From: Symbiopectobacterium purcellii
GTDB taxonomy: Bacteria > Pseudomonadota > Gammaproteobacteria > Enterobacterales > Enterobacteriaceae
NCBI RefSeq assembly: GCF_019797845.1
Contig: NZ_CP081864.1
Coordinates: forward strand, 1,798,001 to 1,862,000
Length of the DNA: 64,000 nt
Reading direction: 5' to 3'
In this document: positions 36,785 to 46,841 of the stretch, piece after piece
Layout of the letters: each line of letters opens with the position of its first letter
Numbering within the stretch: the first letter of the stretch is position 1
Position numbers and translations under genes: made by a program
Notes under the pieces: model-generated
What the model saw: the letters and a program-made list of their open reading frames with translations, nothing else
Told to the model about the DNA's origin: nothing
Databases searched by the model: none

Positions 36785-36838
36785 AAAGGCCCATCATTCT
36801 TGAACCTAAAAAGGCGGGAACGACGGGCTCCTCAATAA
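36785..36838 (-). terminator. Possible hairpin after ybjL
   Basis: GCCCATCATTCTTG near 36790 can pair, with G:U pairs, with GGGAACGACGGGC ending near 36832. It lies about 105 bases beyond the ybjL stop on the same strand and before deoR. No clear T-run is seen in the minus direction, apart from plus-strand AAAAGAAAAGG, so it is only a weak call. Confidence 0.35.
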
Positions 36839-36936
36839 GGGGATTTCAAAGAAAAGCAGCAGCACTTATTCAGACGCTCTGCATGCGAAAAAGTTCGGTT
36901 TTATTTAAAGAATAGTGACAATTTTTTTCAAACCGC

Positions 36937-38625
36937 TTAAAACGGCAGTTCAGGCCAGATAATGACAATCAACGAACCGGCCAATGTCAGCAACACGTTG
37001 GCGATGGCATAAGTGCCCGCATAGCCGAGCGCCGGGATATTACTGCGTGCGGTATCGCTGATGATATCCATGGCGGGCGCACAGGTACGCGCGCCCATAA
37101 TGGCGCCAAACAACAACGCTCGATTCATGCGTAGTACATAGGCGCCAAACAGGAAACAGATAACTACCGGTATCAGGCTGATCGCCAGCCCGGCAAACAA
37201 CATTTGTATCCCCACCGAGCCAAAACTGGTGCCGATGGTGCTGCCAGCGCTCAGGCCAACACCTGCCATAAACACCATCAGACCGAATTCTTTTACCATA
37301 TTCAGCGCACCCTGTGGGATATAGCCAAAGGTCGGGTGGTTGGCGCGTAAGAAGCCCAGCATGATCCCGGCAAACAGCAACCCGGCTGCGCTGCCAATCG
37401 CAAAATTGAAGTTACGGAACTGGAAGGTGATAAGCCCGACCATGATGCCGATGATAAAGAAAGCGCAGAACGCGAGCAGGTCGGTAACCTGACTGTGGAT
37501 GGAAATAAATCCGATGCGATCGGCGATGCTTTTCACCCGCCGCGCATCGCCGCTCACCTGTAGCACATCCCCTTTGTTCAGCACCACGCCGTCATCGATC
37601 GGCATTTCAATCTGGTTGCGCACGATGCGATTTAAAAAGCAGCCATGGTCGGTCAGTTTCAACTGGCTAAGGCGTTTGCCGACGCCGTTGTTGTTTTTGA
37701 CCACAATTTCTTCGGTAACGATACGCATATCAAGCAGATCGCGATCGAACACTTCTTTGCCGTCACGGAAATTGGAGTTGAGGCGCGCATGGGCATCGGG
37801 ATAACCCACCAGCGCAATTTCATCGCCCAGTTGCAAGGTCGCGTCCCCATCGGGCGTGGCGAGAATGCCGTTACGGCGCAAACGCTCTATGGAGCAGCCG
37901 GTTTTCCGGTAAATGCCCAGTTCGCGCAGGTTTTTCCCGTCAGCCCAGGCCACCAGCTCTGGCCCGACGCGATAAGCACGGATAATGGGCAGATACACTT
38001 TACGTTGGCTGTCCGGGTCGAGACCGCGTTCACGCGCGATTTGTTGCGCGCTGGTTGGCAAATCCTGATGTTGCAGTTTTGGCAGGTAGCGTGCGCCAAA
38101 GATCAAGCTCACCAACCCGACCAGATAGGTAAGCGCATAGCCAAGGCTCAGGTGATCCAACTCGACACTGAGCTGCGGATTGACGCTGTTGGCATTGCGC
38201 AGCGCATCGCCCGCCCCGACCAGTACGGGTGTTGAGGTCATTGCCCCAGCCAGCATGCCTGCCGTCAGCCCTATATCCCAGCCGAAAAGCTTACCCAACA
38301 GCAGTGCCAGCACCAACGCTGAACTGACCAACACTAATGCCAGGGCGAAATAGTTTTTACCGTCACGAAAAAAAATAGAGAAAAAATTGGGCCCTGCTTC
38401 GATGCCAACGCAAAAAATAAACAGCATAAAACCAAGATTCAGCGCATCGGTATTTATGGCAAAGTGTTGCTGCCCCAATAATAACGACACCACTAAAACA
38501 CCAATAGAATTAACCAGTTGAACGCTGCCTAGCCGTATTTTCCCCAGGCATAGCCCCAACGAAAGCACCACAAATAACAGCAGTATGTAATTCCCGTTTA
38601 ACAACTCAGCGACGTTTATATTCAT
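36937..38625 (-). CDS. ybjL: YbjL aspartate:alanine exchanger-family transporter
   Basis: A 562-residue inner-membrane protein (E. coli 561). ATG 38625 starts '[29 protein letters not shown]', identical in layout to E. coli; the 23 residues upstream in frame are not conserved. Two blocks of hydrophobic segments flank two TrkA-C domains ('[22 protein letters not shown]' and '[18 protein letters not shown]'). In E. coli YbjL has been linked to glutamate export. One conserved stretch reads '[10 protein letters not shown]' where I recall 'IQLGNSIGVL', a Gly to Val change (GGT to GTT type). Confidence 0.92.
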   Translation of the reverse strand: MNINVAELLNGNYILLLFVVLSLGLCLGKIRLGSVQLVNSIGVLVVSLLLGQQHFAINTDALNLGFMLFIFCVGIEAGPNFFSIFFRDGKNYFALALVLVSSALVLALLLGKLFGWDIGLTAGMLAGAMTSTPVLVGAGDALRNANSVNPQLSVELDHLSLGYALTYLVGLVSLIFGARYLPKLQHQDLPTSAQQIARERGLDPDSQRKVYLPIIRAYRVGPELVAWADGKNLRELGIYRKTGCSIERLRRNGILATPDGDATLQLGDEIALVGYPDAHARLNSNFRDGKEVFDRDLLDMRIVTEEIVVKNNNGVGKRLSQLKLTDHGCFLNRIVRNQIEMPIDDGVVLNKGDVLQVSGDARRVKSIADRIGFISIHSQVTDLLAFCAFFIIGIMVGLITFQFRNFNFAIGSAAGLLFAGIMLGFLRANHPTFGYIPQGALNMVKEFGLMVFMAGVGLSAGSTIGTSFGSVGIQMLFAGLAISLIPVVICFLFGAYVLRMNRALLFGAIMGARTCAPAMDIISDTARSNIPALGYAGTYAIANVLLTLAGSLIVIIWPELPF

Positions 38626-38986
38626 GACCTGTAACGTGTTGTTTACTAGTAAGTTCTTGATATTAATGAAGGTAAGGGCTAAATTTATTGCCATTCACTC
38701 AGAATACTCACTGTAGGGCAATAGTGGAACAGGGCGTGAAGAATCCGGCAAGGAAAATGCGTGATTCGGCACAGGTGTCACCCGTTTTCTAAAAATAAAT
38801 TGCCCGACGCGTAGCAAGAGTGCTGCCATTTTAGTTGGGTGTTTGTGTTACAGCCAGCCTTTATTTTATAAAAAGTGATGCCGCCTTGCTTGTTGTTATA
38901 TCAGGGATATTCCGATGTTGTTCCGATTAAATACGCCTCACTCGACCTCGTCTTGCGACGTGGGTGTGGGGCAAAGAGAGGCGAAT
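38626..38986 (+). other. Divergent intergenic region between ybjL and ybjM
   Basis: 361 bases holding the upstream regions of both genes. No gene, repeat or clear operator was seen. The ybjM frame is open back to 38915 but the piece before ATG 38987 shows no likeness to YbjM. Confidence 0.5.
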
Positions 38987-39355
38987 ATGGGAAGCAATAA
39001 GGGGTGTGTCGGTGCAACCTGCTGTTTTTTGTTGTTTACCGTGGTGTTTTTGAGTCAAAAAATGGATGTCTTTTCCGCAACGGAAACGGGATTTCGGGGA
39101 GAGCCTGGAATGCTGTTATTTTTGTTGCCCGGCATTGTAGCCAGCGGTTTATCAGCGCGTGGTCGTTTGCGTTATCCCTTTCTCGGCGCACTGATGGCCA
39201 TGCCGCTATGCCTGATTATCCTGCACTTTTGGCGCACGCCGATGAACGCGTTCTGGCAGGAACTGGCTTACGTGATGAGTGCGGTGTTCTGGAGTCTGAT
39301 GGGCGCGCTGGGCTTTTTGTTCGTCTATGTTTCGTGCCAGCGCTATTTTCGCTAA
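38987..39355 (+). CDS. ybjM: YbjM inner-membrane protein
   Basis: A 122-residue protein with four hydrophobic segments, matching E. coli YbjM (125). Start ATG 38987 has GAGAGGCG just upstream. 'GATCCFLLFTVVFL', 'LLFLLPGIVASG' and 'FWQELAYVMSAVFWSLMGALGFLFV' are shared with the E. coli protein. Function is not known. It converges on grxA. Confidence 0.85.
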   Translation: MGSNKGCVGATCCFLLFTVVFLSQKMDVFSATETGFRGEPGMLLFLLPGIVASGLSARGRLRYPFLGALMAMPLCLIILHFWRTPMNAFWQELAYVMSAVFWSLMGALGFLFVYVSCQRYFR

Positions 39356-39363
39356 AGATAAAA

Positions 39364-39397
39364 ACACCAAAGGCGCAGAGTGCGCCTTTGGTCAGGG
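39364..39397. terminator. Bidirectional hairpin between ybjM and grxA
   Basis: CCAAAGGCGCA at 39367-39377, loop GAG, TGCGCCTTTGG at 39381-39391: a perfect 11-base stem, with A-rich DNA on the left (serving grxA) and GTCAGGGTGTTG on the right. Likely stops both convergent transcripts. Confidence 0.7.
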
Positions 39398-39418
39398 TGT
39401 TGTCGAGGCGTTGCCGTT

Positions 39419-39682
39419 TTACTGAAACAGGTTCAGATTCGCTTTGGCATAGGCTTCGAAATCGGTGCAACCGCCGATGTGTTTTTCGTCCAAAAAGATC
39501 TGTGGAACCGTCTCAACGGGCTTACCCACGGTTTTAGACAGGTCATCTTTAGTGATCCCTTCTGCGTGAATATCAACGTAGCGGAAACTGAAGTCGTCAC
39601 GTTGTTCAGTCAGTTTTTCTGCCAGCGCTTTGGCGCGAACACAGTAAGGGCAGCCAGGGCGGCCAAAAATAACAGCAAACAT
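39419..39682 (-). CDS. grxA: Glutaredoxin 1
   Basis: An 87-residue thiol-disulphide reductant using glutathione; it reduces ribonucleotide reductase and OxyR. The active site is CPYC ('FGRPGCPYCVRAKALAEKL'), with the cis-Pro 'VETVPQIFLDEKHIGGCTDFEAY' glutathione-binding part. Length equals E. coli Grx1 (85). Upstream there is space for a promoter (39683-39720); an OxyR site was not identified. Confidence 0.94.
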   Translation of the reverse strand: MFAVIFGRPGCPYCVRAKALAEKLTEQRDDFSFRYVDIHAEGITKDDLSKTVGKPVETVPQIFLDEKHIGGCTDFEAYAKANLNLFQ

Positions 39683-39945
39683 GTTAACTCCTTATCAAAA
39701 CAAAAGGCTGTAAACGATAGTATTCTCGTCTTTCTGTGTGGGTACTATGCCCCCATCCGCTATGAAAAAAAAGCAGTAAATTCCTGTTACATTAATATGT
39801 GATGGCTATCAAGCCGCATAACATACGCTGAGCAGCATTGGTCAGTTGCGACGGCTGGCTTATACTGCCTGTTAAGCGCCTGGCTATCTGGTTCACAGAA
39901 CCTATCCCGCTGCCTTCAGGACATACCATCATAAGGACACGAAGT

Positions 39946-40657
39946 GTGACGCCAACTATCGATTTGCTGCAAAACCATCGCTCCATTCGTGCTTTTAGCA
40001 CACAGCCTATTGCGCCGGAGGCGCGCGGCGCCATTATTGCCGCTGCCCAGAGCGCATCCAGCTCGAGTTTTTTACAATGCAGCTCCATTATTCGCATTAC
40101 CGATCCCACGCTGCGCCAGACGTTAGCCCATTACTGTGGCGATCAGCAGCATGTGGCCGACGCCGCCGAGTTTTGGGTATTTTGCGCCGATTTCCATCGT
40201 CACTTGGACATTTTTCCGCAGGCGCAAATCGGGATGGCAGAGCAATTGTTGCTGGGATGCGTGGATACGGCGTTGATGGGGCAGAACGCACTGATTGCGG
40301 CGGAATCTCTGGGGCTGGGTGGCGTGTTCATTGGCGGTATTCGTAATCACATTGCCGATGTCACTACGCTGTTGTCGTTACCACAGCAGGTGCTGCCGCT
40401 GTTTGGTCTCTGTCTGGGCTACCCTGCGGCGATGCCTGACCTCAAACCGCGCCTGCCCGCTTCGCTGGTGGTGCATGAGAATGGCTATCAACCCTTAGAT
40501 AAGGCCGCGCTGGCACAGTATGACCAGCAATTGGGCGATTACTACCAACAGCGTGGCAGTAATCGTCGCCGCGATACCTGGAGTGCGCACGCTGCAAAAA
40601 GAGCTGAGGCCCTTTATTCTGGACTATTTGCATCAGCAAGGTTGGGCAATCCGCTAA
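39946..40657 (+). pseudogene. nfsA: NADPH-dependent nitroreductase NfsA, frameshifted near the C-terminus
   Basis: GTG 39946, with AAGGA upstream, begins 'VTPTIDLLQNHRSIRAFSTQPI'. The FMN reductase body continues without lesion to 'QRGSNRRRDTWSAH' (40590). From there the original frame runs on as an unrelated tail to 40668, while another frame resumes 'LQKELRPFILDYLHQQGWAIR' and stops at 40655-40657, the expected NfsA end. Comparison with remembered E. coli NfsA ('SDHIRRTIIKESRPF') suggests an 11-base deletion, perhaps between short CGCAC repeats. About 215 of 240 residues are unaffected, so partial activity is possible, though the C-terminal arm is part of the dimer. Confidence 0.75.
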
Positions 40658-40675
40658 AGCGTGGGTGAGGAACTG

Positions 40676-41572
40676 ATGAAGATCGCCATTTTATCTCGGG
40701 ACGGCAGTCTGTACTCCTGCATGCGGCTGCGTGAGGCCGCAGAGGCGCGCAAGCACGTTGTCGATATTATTGACCCGCTCTCGTGCTACATGAACATCAA
40801 CTCTGCTGCGCCCACGGTGCATTATCGCGGCCGCCAGTTGGTAAAATACGATGCGGTAATTCCACGCATCGGCTCGCAAATTACCTTTTAAGGCACCGCA
40901 GTGTTGCGCCAGTTTGAAATGCTGGGAAGCTTTGCGTTGAACAATGCGCTCTCAATCACCCGTGCGCGCGACAAGTTGCATTCGCTGCAACTGCTGGCGC
41001 GCGAGGGTATCGATTTGCCTATTACCGGTTTTGCGCATTCACCGGACGATACCAGCGACTTGATCGATATGGTGGGCGGTGCACCGCTGGTGGTTAAACT
41101 GGTGGAGGGCACTCAGGGGATTGGTGTGGTGTTGGCGGAAACGCGTCAGGCGGCTGAGAGCGTGATTGATGCGTTTCGCGGCCTGAATGCACACATTCTG
41201 GTTCAGGAGTATGTGCGCGAGGCGCAGGGGAGAGATATCCGCTGTCTGGTGATTGGCGATAAAGTGGTCGCGGCCATCGAACGTCAGGCCAAAGAAGGGG
41301 ATTTCCGTTCCAGTTTGCACCGCGGCGGCACCGCGCGCCCAGTCATTATCACTGAGCGTGAGCGTGCCATTGCGGTGAAAGCGACGCAAACGCTGGGGTT
41401 GAGCGTGGCGGGCGTGGATATTTTGCGCGCAACGCGTGGGCCGCTGGTGATGGAGGTAAACGCCTCTCCCGGTCTGGAAGGGATTGAACGAACCACCCAA
41501 CTGGATATTGCCGACATGATGATGGCGTTCATTGAGCAGCATGCATGCAACGGAGTATCGCCAGCAAGATAG
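40676..41572 (+). pseudogene. rimK: RimK (S6 glutamate ligase) interrupted by an in-frame stop
   Basis: RimK is an ATP-grasp enzyme that adds glutamate residues to ribosomal protein S6. ATG 40676 starts '[25 protein letters not shown]'. At 40889-40891 TAA replaces a codon, in '[29 protein letters not shown]', where E. coli has Tyr ('ITFYGTA'). The frame is unchanged after the stop, and the rest is complete: '[18 protein letters not shown]', '[30 protein letters not shown]' and '[15 protein letters not shown]'. One base change (TAT or TAC to TAA) explains it. The first fragment has only 71 residues. It could be a sequencing error; the neighbours nfsA and potH also have lesions. Confidence 0.85.
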
Positions 41573-41658
41573 GCAATCCCGCTTTTCTATTGGTATCGCG
41601 CGCAAATTTTACGTAAGCTAGTAAGGTTTTTACGTTACAGGTGCAAATGAGGCAAACT

Positions 41659-42141
41659 ATGATGGATTCACTCATCGTTCCGGATCTGAATCTGCTGCGG
41701 CGGTGGTTGGATCAACTCAATATTCTCTATTTTGAATGTGACTCCTGTCAGGCGTTGCATTTGCCCCATATGCAGAATTTCGATGGCATTTTCGATGCCA
41801 AGGTCGATCTGGTAGACGGCGTTGTTTTATTTTCTGCATTGGCCGAGGTGAAGCCCAGCGCCTTGATTTCGCTGGCGGGTAACCTGAGCCAAATTAATGC
41901 CAGTTCATTGACGGTGAAAGCCTTTCTTGATGTGCAAGACGATAATCTGCCAAAGCTTATCGTTTGTCAGACTCTCGATGTGGCGGCCGGCGTGGTCATT
42001 GAGCAGTTCCGCCACTTTATGCAGCAATCAGAAGAGCAGATCTCCATGGTTATTCTGGAAGCCTGTGCTAACAATATGCTGTTTCTCGGTGAAGAAGAAG
42101 AGACCTCTCCTGCGCGCACTCTGTCACACAGTCTGCATTGA
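41659..42141 (+). CDS. ybjN: YbjN, sensory-transduction-type chaperone-fold protein
   Basis: A 160-residue protein (E. coli YbjN 158). ATG 41659 has GAGG six bases upstream. 'LNILYFECDSCQALHLPHMQNFDGIFDAKVDL' and 'LTVKAFLDVQDDNLPKLIVCQ' followed by 'QSEEQISMVILEA' are the conserved core. YbjN has a fold like type III secretion chaperones; in E. coli and Erwinia its level affects motility, exopolysaccharide and stress. It ends at a terminator. Confidence 0.9.
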   Translation: MMDSLIVPDLNLLRRWLDQLNILYFECDSCQALHLPHMQNFDGIFDAKVDLVDGVVLFSALAEVKPSALISLAGNLSQINASSLTVKAFLDVQDDNLPKLIVCQTLDVAAGVVIEQFRHFMQQSEEQISMVILEACANNMLFLGEEEETSPARTLSHSLH

Positions 42142-42146
42142 TTCTG

Positions 42147-42178
42147 TTGCTGCCTGTGGGCAGCAATCATTTTTTCTT
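42147..42178 (+). terminator. Intrinsic terminator after ybjN
   Basis: TTGCTGCC at 42147-42154 pairs with GGCAGCAA at 42159-42166, followed by TCATTTTTTC. It starts six bases after the ybjN stop. The stretch 42179-42525 before potF holds no gene; I see no clear operator there, only the GGAGGAAGG ribosome site at its end. Confidence 0.88.
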
Positions 42179-42525
42179 ATTTTTCCGTTACCTTTGGTTT
42201 ATTCTGCTAAAAATCTTTTTCTCGATATATTCCACCGCCCAGAGTAAAGACTTCCCGCTCACCGCGCCAACTCCTGCATAATTAATCGATAAAAGCCGTT
42301 TTTTACGTTGTACATATAGCACCGCGAACACGAGGCGGTTATGCTAACTTCCTGTGACCGTCAGGCGATGACAATGCATTTATGTCTGTGTGTACTATGA
42401 TTATTTTTAGTGCATAGCCATTCAACATCCCCGTCCGTCGGCGCGAAAAATTCAGGTATGTGTCCGGTATCGTCCTGATACGGATTTTATTCCATGATTC
42501 ACCCCTGGTATGGAGGAAGGAACGG

Positions 42526-43635
42526 ATGTTCACCCAACGTAAAACATGGCTCTCGGGTGTTGTTGCCGGCTTGATGATGGCCGCGTCCGTCACCGCATCT
42601 GCGGAAGAAAAAACGCTGCATGTGTATAACTGGTCAGATTACATTGCGCCGGACACCCTGAGCAATTTCCAGAAAGAAACAGGCATCAAAGTCGTTTATG
42701 ACGTGTTTGACTCCAACGAAGTGTTGGAAGGCAAATTGATGGCAGGCAGCACCGGTTTTGACCTGGTCGTGCCTTCTGCCAGCTTTCTTGAGCGCCAACT
42801 TGCCGCCGGCGTTTTCCAGCCGCTGGATAAAAGCAAGCTGCCTAACTACAAAAACCTCGATCCTGAGCTGATGAAGCTGATTGCTCAGCACGATCCTGAC
42901 AACAAATATGCGATTCCCTATCTGTGGGCCACCACGGGGATCGGTTTTAACATCGATAAAGTCAAAGCTGCGTTGGGTGCAGATGCGCCAATCGATAATT
43001 GGGATCTGGTGTTGAAGCCGGAGAATCTTGAAAAACTGAAAAGCTGTGGCGTGGCTTTCCTGGATGCACCAGAAGAGATTTTCGCGACGGTGCTGAATTA
43101 TCAGGGGAAAGATCCGAACAGCACCAAGGCTGATGATTACAGCAAAGGTGCGACTGACCTGTTGCTGAAATTGCGCCCGAGCATCCGCTATTTTCACTCT
43201 TCGCAGTACATTAACGATCTGGCCAACGGCGACATTTGCGTTGCTATCGGCTGGGCCGGAGACGTGAAACAGGCGGCTAACCGCGCCAAAGAAGCAAATA
43301 ACGGTGTGAACATCGGCTACAGCATTCCGAAGCAAGGCGCTCTGGCATTTTTTGACGTGCTCGCCATGCCAACAGATGCCAAAAACAAAGAGGAAGCTTA
43401 CCAATTCCTTAACTACCTAATGAAACTGGAAGTGATTGCCAATATCAGCAATTACGTCTTCTATGCCAACGGTAACAAAGCTTCCGTTCCGCTGGTTGAT
43501 GAAGCGGTGCGTAACGATCCGGGCATCTTCCCGCCGGATGACGTGCGTGCCAAGCTGTTTACGCTCAAAGTGCAATCACCGCAGATTGATCGCGCGCGTA
43601 CACGTGCCTGGACCAAGGTAAAAAGCGGTAAGTAA
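42526..43635 (+). CDS. potF: Putrescine-binding periplasmic protein
   Basis: Binding protein of the PotFGHI putrescine importer. 369 residues from ATG 42526 (GGAGGAAGG upstream), with a signal peptide ending 'SVTASAEE'. Ligand-binding residues recognised from E. coli PotF are present: 'YNWSDYIAPDT', 'VVPSASFLERQ' and 'GWAGDV'. Late in the protein 'LNYLMKLEVIANISNYVFYANGN' has Leu where relatives usually carry Pro ('RPDV' or 'KPEV'), a CCG to CTG type change. First gene of an operon whose third gene, potH, is frameshifted. Confidence 0.93.
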   Translation: MFTQRKTWLSGVVAGLMMAASVTASAEEKTLHVYNWSDYIAPDTLSNFQKETGIKVVYDVFDSNEVLEGKLMAGSTGFDLVVPSASFLERQLAAGVFQPLDKSKLPNYKNLDPELMKLIAQHDPDNKYAIPYLWATTGIGFNIDKVKAALGADAPIDNWDLVLKPENLEKLKSCGVAFLDAPEEIFATVLNYQGKDPNSTKADDYSKGATDLLLKLRPSIRYFHSSQYINDLANGDICVAIGWAGDVKQAANRAKEANNGVNIGYSIPKQGALAFFDVLAMPTDAKNKEEAYQFLNYLMKLEVIANISNYVFYANGNKASVPLVDEAVRNDPGIFPPDDVRAKLFTLKVQSPQIDRARTRAWTKVKSGK

Positions 43636-43795
43636 CTGTTTTTGTACATTGAGATTATGTGATAATCCGCAGGCGGCTAATCCCCGCCTGTTTGTGCTGT
43701 ATGTGGTGTAACGCACGGAGAGAGGGTGGCTGTCGCAGGCCCTTCTCCACCGTGGGTTATTCGTTTGTTCTGCTTTTGCCGGAGAGCAATGCTAA

Positions 43796-44929
43796 GTGAA
43801 TGATGCAATTTCCCGTCCCCAGCCTAAAACGCAAAAGGCCGTAACGCCACTGTTGGAAGTGCGCAATTTGACCAAATCCTTTGACGGTCAGGCGGCAGTG
43901 GATGATGTGAGTCTGACAATCTACAAAGGTGAAATTTTCGCGCTGCTGGGGGCTTCCGGCTGCGGTAAATCCACCTTATTGCGTATGTTGGCCGGTTTTG
44001 AACACCCCACTCAGGGGCAGATTGTGCTGGATGGACAGGATCTGTCGCTGGTGCCGCCCTATCAGCGCCCCATCAATATGATGTTTCAGTCCTATGCCCT
44101 GTTTCCGCATATGACGGTTGAGAAGAATATTGCCTTTGGTTTGAAGCAGGACAAGCTGTCGCGTGCTGAAATTAAAGACCGTGTGGAAGAGATGCTGACG
44201 CTGGTGCATATGCAGGAGTTTGCCGGACGCAAACCCCATCAGCTATCCGGTGGTCAGCGCCAGCGCGTGGCACTGGCACGCAGTTTGGCGAAACGCCCGA
44301 AACTGCTGCTGCTGGATGAACCGATGGGCGCACTGGACAAAAAGCTGCGCGACCGTATGCAACTGGAAGTGGTGGATATTCTTGAACGTGTCGGCGTGAC
44401 CTGCGTGATGGTGACCCACGATCAGGAAGAAGCGATGACCATGGCCGGGCGCATTGCCATCATGAATCGCGGAAAGTTTGTACAAATCGGTGAGCCGGAA
44501 GAGATTTACGAACACCCGACCACGCGTTTCAGTGCCGAATTTATCGGCTCGGTCAATATGTTTGAAGGGTTGCTGAAAGAGCGCCAGGACGATGCGTTGA
44601 TCATTCAGAGCCCTGGGCTGGTACATCCGCTGAAAGTGAATACCGATGTGTCTGTGGTGGATGGCGTTCCGGTGCATGTTGCATTGCGCCCCGAAAAAAT
44701 CATGCTGTGTGAAGAGGTGCCCGAAGACGGCTGTAACTTCGCTGTCGGTGAAGTGGTGCATATCGCTTATCTGGGCGATTTGTCGATTTACCATGTGCGT
44801 CTCAACAGTGGGCAGATCATCAGTGCCCAGTTGCAAAATGCTTACCGCTATCGCAAAGGCGCACCCACCTGGGGTGATGAAGTGCGCTTGTGTTGGGAAG
44901 CGGACAGCTGTGTGGTGTTGACGGTGTGA
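43796..44929 (+). CDS. potG: Putrescine ABC transporter ATPase
   Basis: 377 residues, same as E. coli PotG. GTG 43796 start ('VNDAISRPQPKTQKAVTPLLEVRNLTKSFDG'). Walker A 'GASGCGKST', signature 'LSGGQRQR', Walker B 'LLLLDEP', D-loop 'GALDKKLR', switch 'VTHDQ', and a C-terminal OB-type regulatory domain ('VHVALRPEKIMLCEEVPEDGCNFAVGEV'). It drives putrescine uptake with PotH and PotI. The gene lies 160 bases after potF, and 12 before potH. Confidence 0.95.
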   Translation: MNDAISRPQPKTQKAVTPLLEVRNLTKSFDGQAAVDDVSLTIYKGEIFALLGASGCGKSTLLRMLAGFEHPTQGQIVLDGQDLSLVPPYQRPINMMFQSYALFPHMTVEKNIAFGLKQDKLSRAEIKDRVEEMLTLVHMQEFAGRKPHQLSGGQRQRVALARSLAKRPKLLLLDEPMGALDKKLRDRMQLEVVDILERVGVTCVMVTHDQEEAMTMAGRIAIMNRGKFVQIGEPEEIYEHPTTRFSAEFIGSVNMFEGLLKERQDDALIIQSPGLVHPLKVNTDVSVVDGVPVHVALRPEKIMLCEEVPEDGCNFAVGEVVHIAYLGDLSIYHVRLNSGQIISAQLQNAYRYRKGAPTWGDEVRLCWEADSCVVLTV

Positions 44930-44941
44930 TAGGGCGAGATA

Positions 44942-45920
44942 ATGACCATGTTTCCTGAACATAACCTTTCGGATGGCAAAGCGGCGGAACCACCGGATGT
45001 GCCGCGCAGTCCTCTGCGCCAGTTGTTGACACAGTGGCACCTGAAATACGGGCGCAAACTGGTGATTGCGCTGCCGTATATCTGGCTTATCTTGCTGTTT
45101 ATGCTGCCGTTCCTGATTGTTTTCAAAATCAGTCTGGCAGAAATGGCGCGCGGTGCCACCCTATACCGATTTGCTCTCCTGGGCGGATGATAAGCTCGAT
45201 ATCACCCTCAATCTGGGCAACTATCTTCATCTGCTCGATGACCCGCTCTATTTCGAAGCCTATTTGCAGTCGCTGAAAGTCGCTGCGGTGTCGACGGTGC
45301 TCTGCCTGATCATTGGCTATCCACTGGCATGGGCGGTCGCGCACAGCCAGCCCTCTACGCGCAACATTTTGCTGCTGTTAGTTATACTGCCTTCCTGGAC
45401 CTCGTTTCTTATCCGCGTATATGCCTGGATGGGAATACTGAAGAACAACGGGATATTGAATAATTTTCTGCTGTGGTTGGGCGTCATTGATGAGCCGTTG
45501 ATCATCCTCCATACCAATCTGGCGGTGTATATCGGTATCGTCTACTCCTATCTGCCGTTTATGGTGTTGCCCATATATACCGCCTTGACCCGACTGGATT
45601 ATTCGCTGGTGGAAGCCTCACTGGATTTGGGCGCGCGTCCGTTGAAAACCTTTTTCCACGTAATTGTGCCGCTGACCAAGGGCGGTATTATCGCCGGTTC
45701 CATGCTGGTGTTTATCCCGGCGGTGGGGGAGTACGTGATCCCTGAGCTGTTAGGTGGTCCAGACAGCATCATGATTGGCCGTATCCTGTGGCAGGAGTTC
45801 TTTAACAACCGTGACTGGCCGGTAGCGTCTGCGGTAGCGACCATTATGCTATTGCTGCTGATTGTGCCCATCATGTGGTTCCACAAGCATCAGAACAAAA
45901 GTGCGGGAGATCAGGCATGA
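44942..45920 (+). pseudogene. potH: Putrescine permease PotH, frameshifted
   Basis: The first frame (ATG 44942) reads '...KYGRKLVIALPYIWLILLFMLPFLIVFKISLAEMAR' and then leaves the PotH sequence, stopping at 45190. A second frame continues 'AVPPYTDLLSWADDKLDITLNLGNYLH' to the true end at 45918-45920 ('MWFHKHQNKSAGDQA'). The switch is in the run GCGCGCG at 45146-45152; one GC unit fewer than 'ATG GCG CGC GCG GTG' explains it, so a 2-base deletion in a dinucleotide run. The rest, including the EAA loop, is complete. Without PotH the importer should not assemble. The short run is also a place where sequencing errors occur. Confidence 0.88.
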
Positions 45921-46762
45921 ATAATTTACCTGTGGTTCGTTCTCCGTGGCGTACCCTGATTCTGGTTATCGGCTTTACCTTTCTGTATGCGCCGATGCTG
46001 ATGCTGGTGATTTACTCTTTCAACAGTTCCAAATTGGTGACGGTGTGGGCGGGGTGGTCGACCCAATGGTACAGCGCACTGTTCCATGACAGCGCCATGA
46101 TGACTGCCGTGGCATTAAGTCTGACTATTGCTGCCGCCTCCGCCACCATGGCGGTGGTGCTCGGCACGCTGGCGGCGGTGGTGATGGTGCGTTTTGGCAG
46201 TTTTCGCGGCTCTAACGGCTTTGCGTTTATGCTGACGGCGCCGCTGGTAATGCCTGATGTGATCACTGGTTTGTCGTTGCTGCTGCTGTTTGTTGCCTTG
46301 GGACATGCTATCGGCTGGCCCTCCGAGCGCGGCATGCTGACCATCTGGTTGGCCCATGTGACCTTCTGTACCGCCTATGTCACCGTAGTAATTAGTGCAC
46401 GGCTGCGCGAACTGGATCGCTCCATTGAGGAGGCCGCAATGGACTTGGGGGCGGCGCCGCTCAAAGTGTTTTTCATCATCACCGTGCCGATGATTGCGCC
46501 AGCGCTGGTTTCCGGCTGGCTGCTGGCGTTTACGCTGTCGCTGGACGATCTGGTGATCGCCAGTTTCGTTTCCGGACCGGGGGCTACCACGCTGCCGATG
46601 CTGGTGTTCTCCAGTGTGCGAATGGGCGTTAATCCACAAATTAACGCGCTGGCATCGCTGATATTATTGGTGGTAGGTGTGATTGGCTTGATTGCCTGGT
46701 GGTTTATGGCACGCGCGGAGAAGCAGCGCATTCGTGATATGCAGCGAGCCAGACACGGTTGA
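45917..46762 (+). CDS. potI: Putrescine permease PotI
   Basis: 281 residues, same length as E. coli PotI. ATG 45917 overlaps the potH stop (ATGA). Six hydrophobic segments; 'ELDRSIEEAAMDLGAAPLKVFFIITVP' is the EAA loop for PotG. It ends 'RAEKQRIRDMQRARHG'. Intact, in contrast to its partner PotH, with which it forms the membrane channel. Confidence 0.94.
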   Translation: MNNLPVVRSPWRTLILVIGFTFLYAPMLMLVIYSFNSSKLVTVWAGWSTQWYSALFHDSAMMTAVALSLTIAAASATMAVVLGTLAAVVMVRFGSFRGSNGFAFMLTAPLVMPDVITGLSLLLLFVALGHAIGWPSERGMLTIWLAHVTFCTAYVTVVISARLRELDRSIEEAAMDLGAAPLKVFFIITVPMIAPALVSGWLLAFTLSLDDLVIASFVSGPGATTLPMLVFSSVRMGVNPQINALASLILLVVGVIGLIAWWFMARAEKQRIRDMQRARHG

Positions 46763-46841
46763 GTGAAGTGGTAAGGATATAAACTGCACAGCGCCACCCC
46801 TTCGGTGTCGCTGTTGTCTCTGTAAAGGAAACCGATTAACG

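Noticed and set aside
37645..38235. Plus-strand open frame of 196 codons
   Set aside because: Antisense to ybjL, which is conserved along its whole length.
40661..40891. Short 76-residue protein as a gene of its own
   Set aside because: It is the N-terminal piece of rimK before the in-frame stop.
45034..45276. Third open frame across the potH break
   Set aside because: Matches neither part of PotH; the other two frames together give the whole protein.
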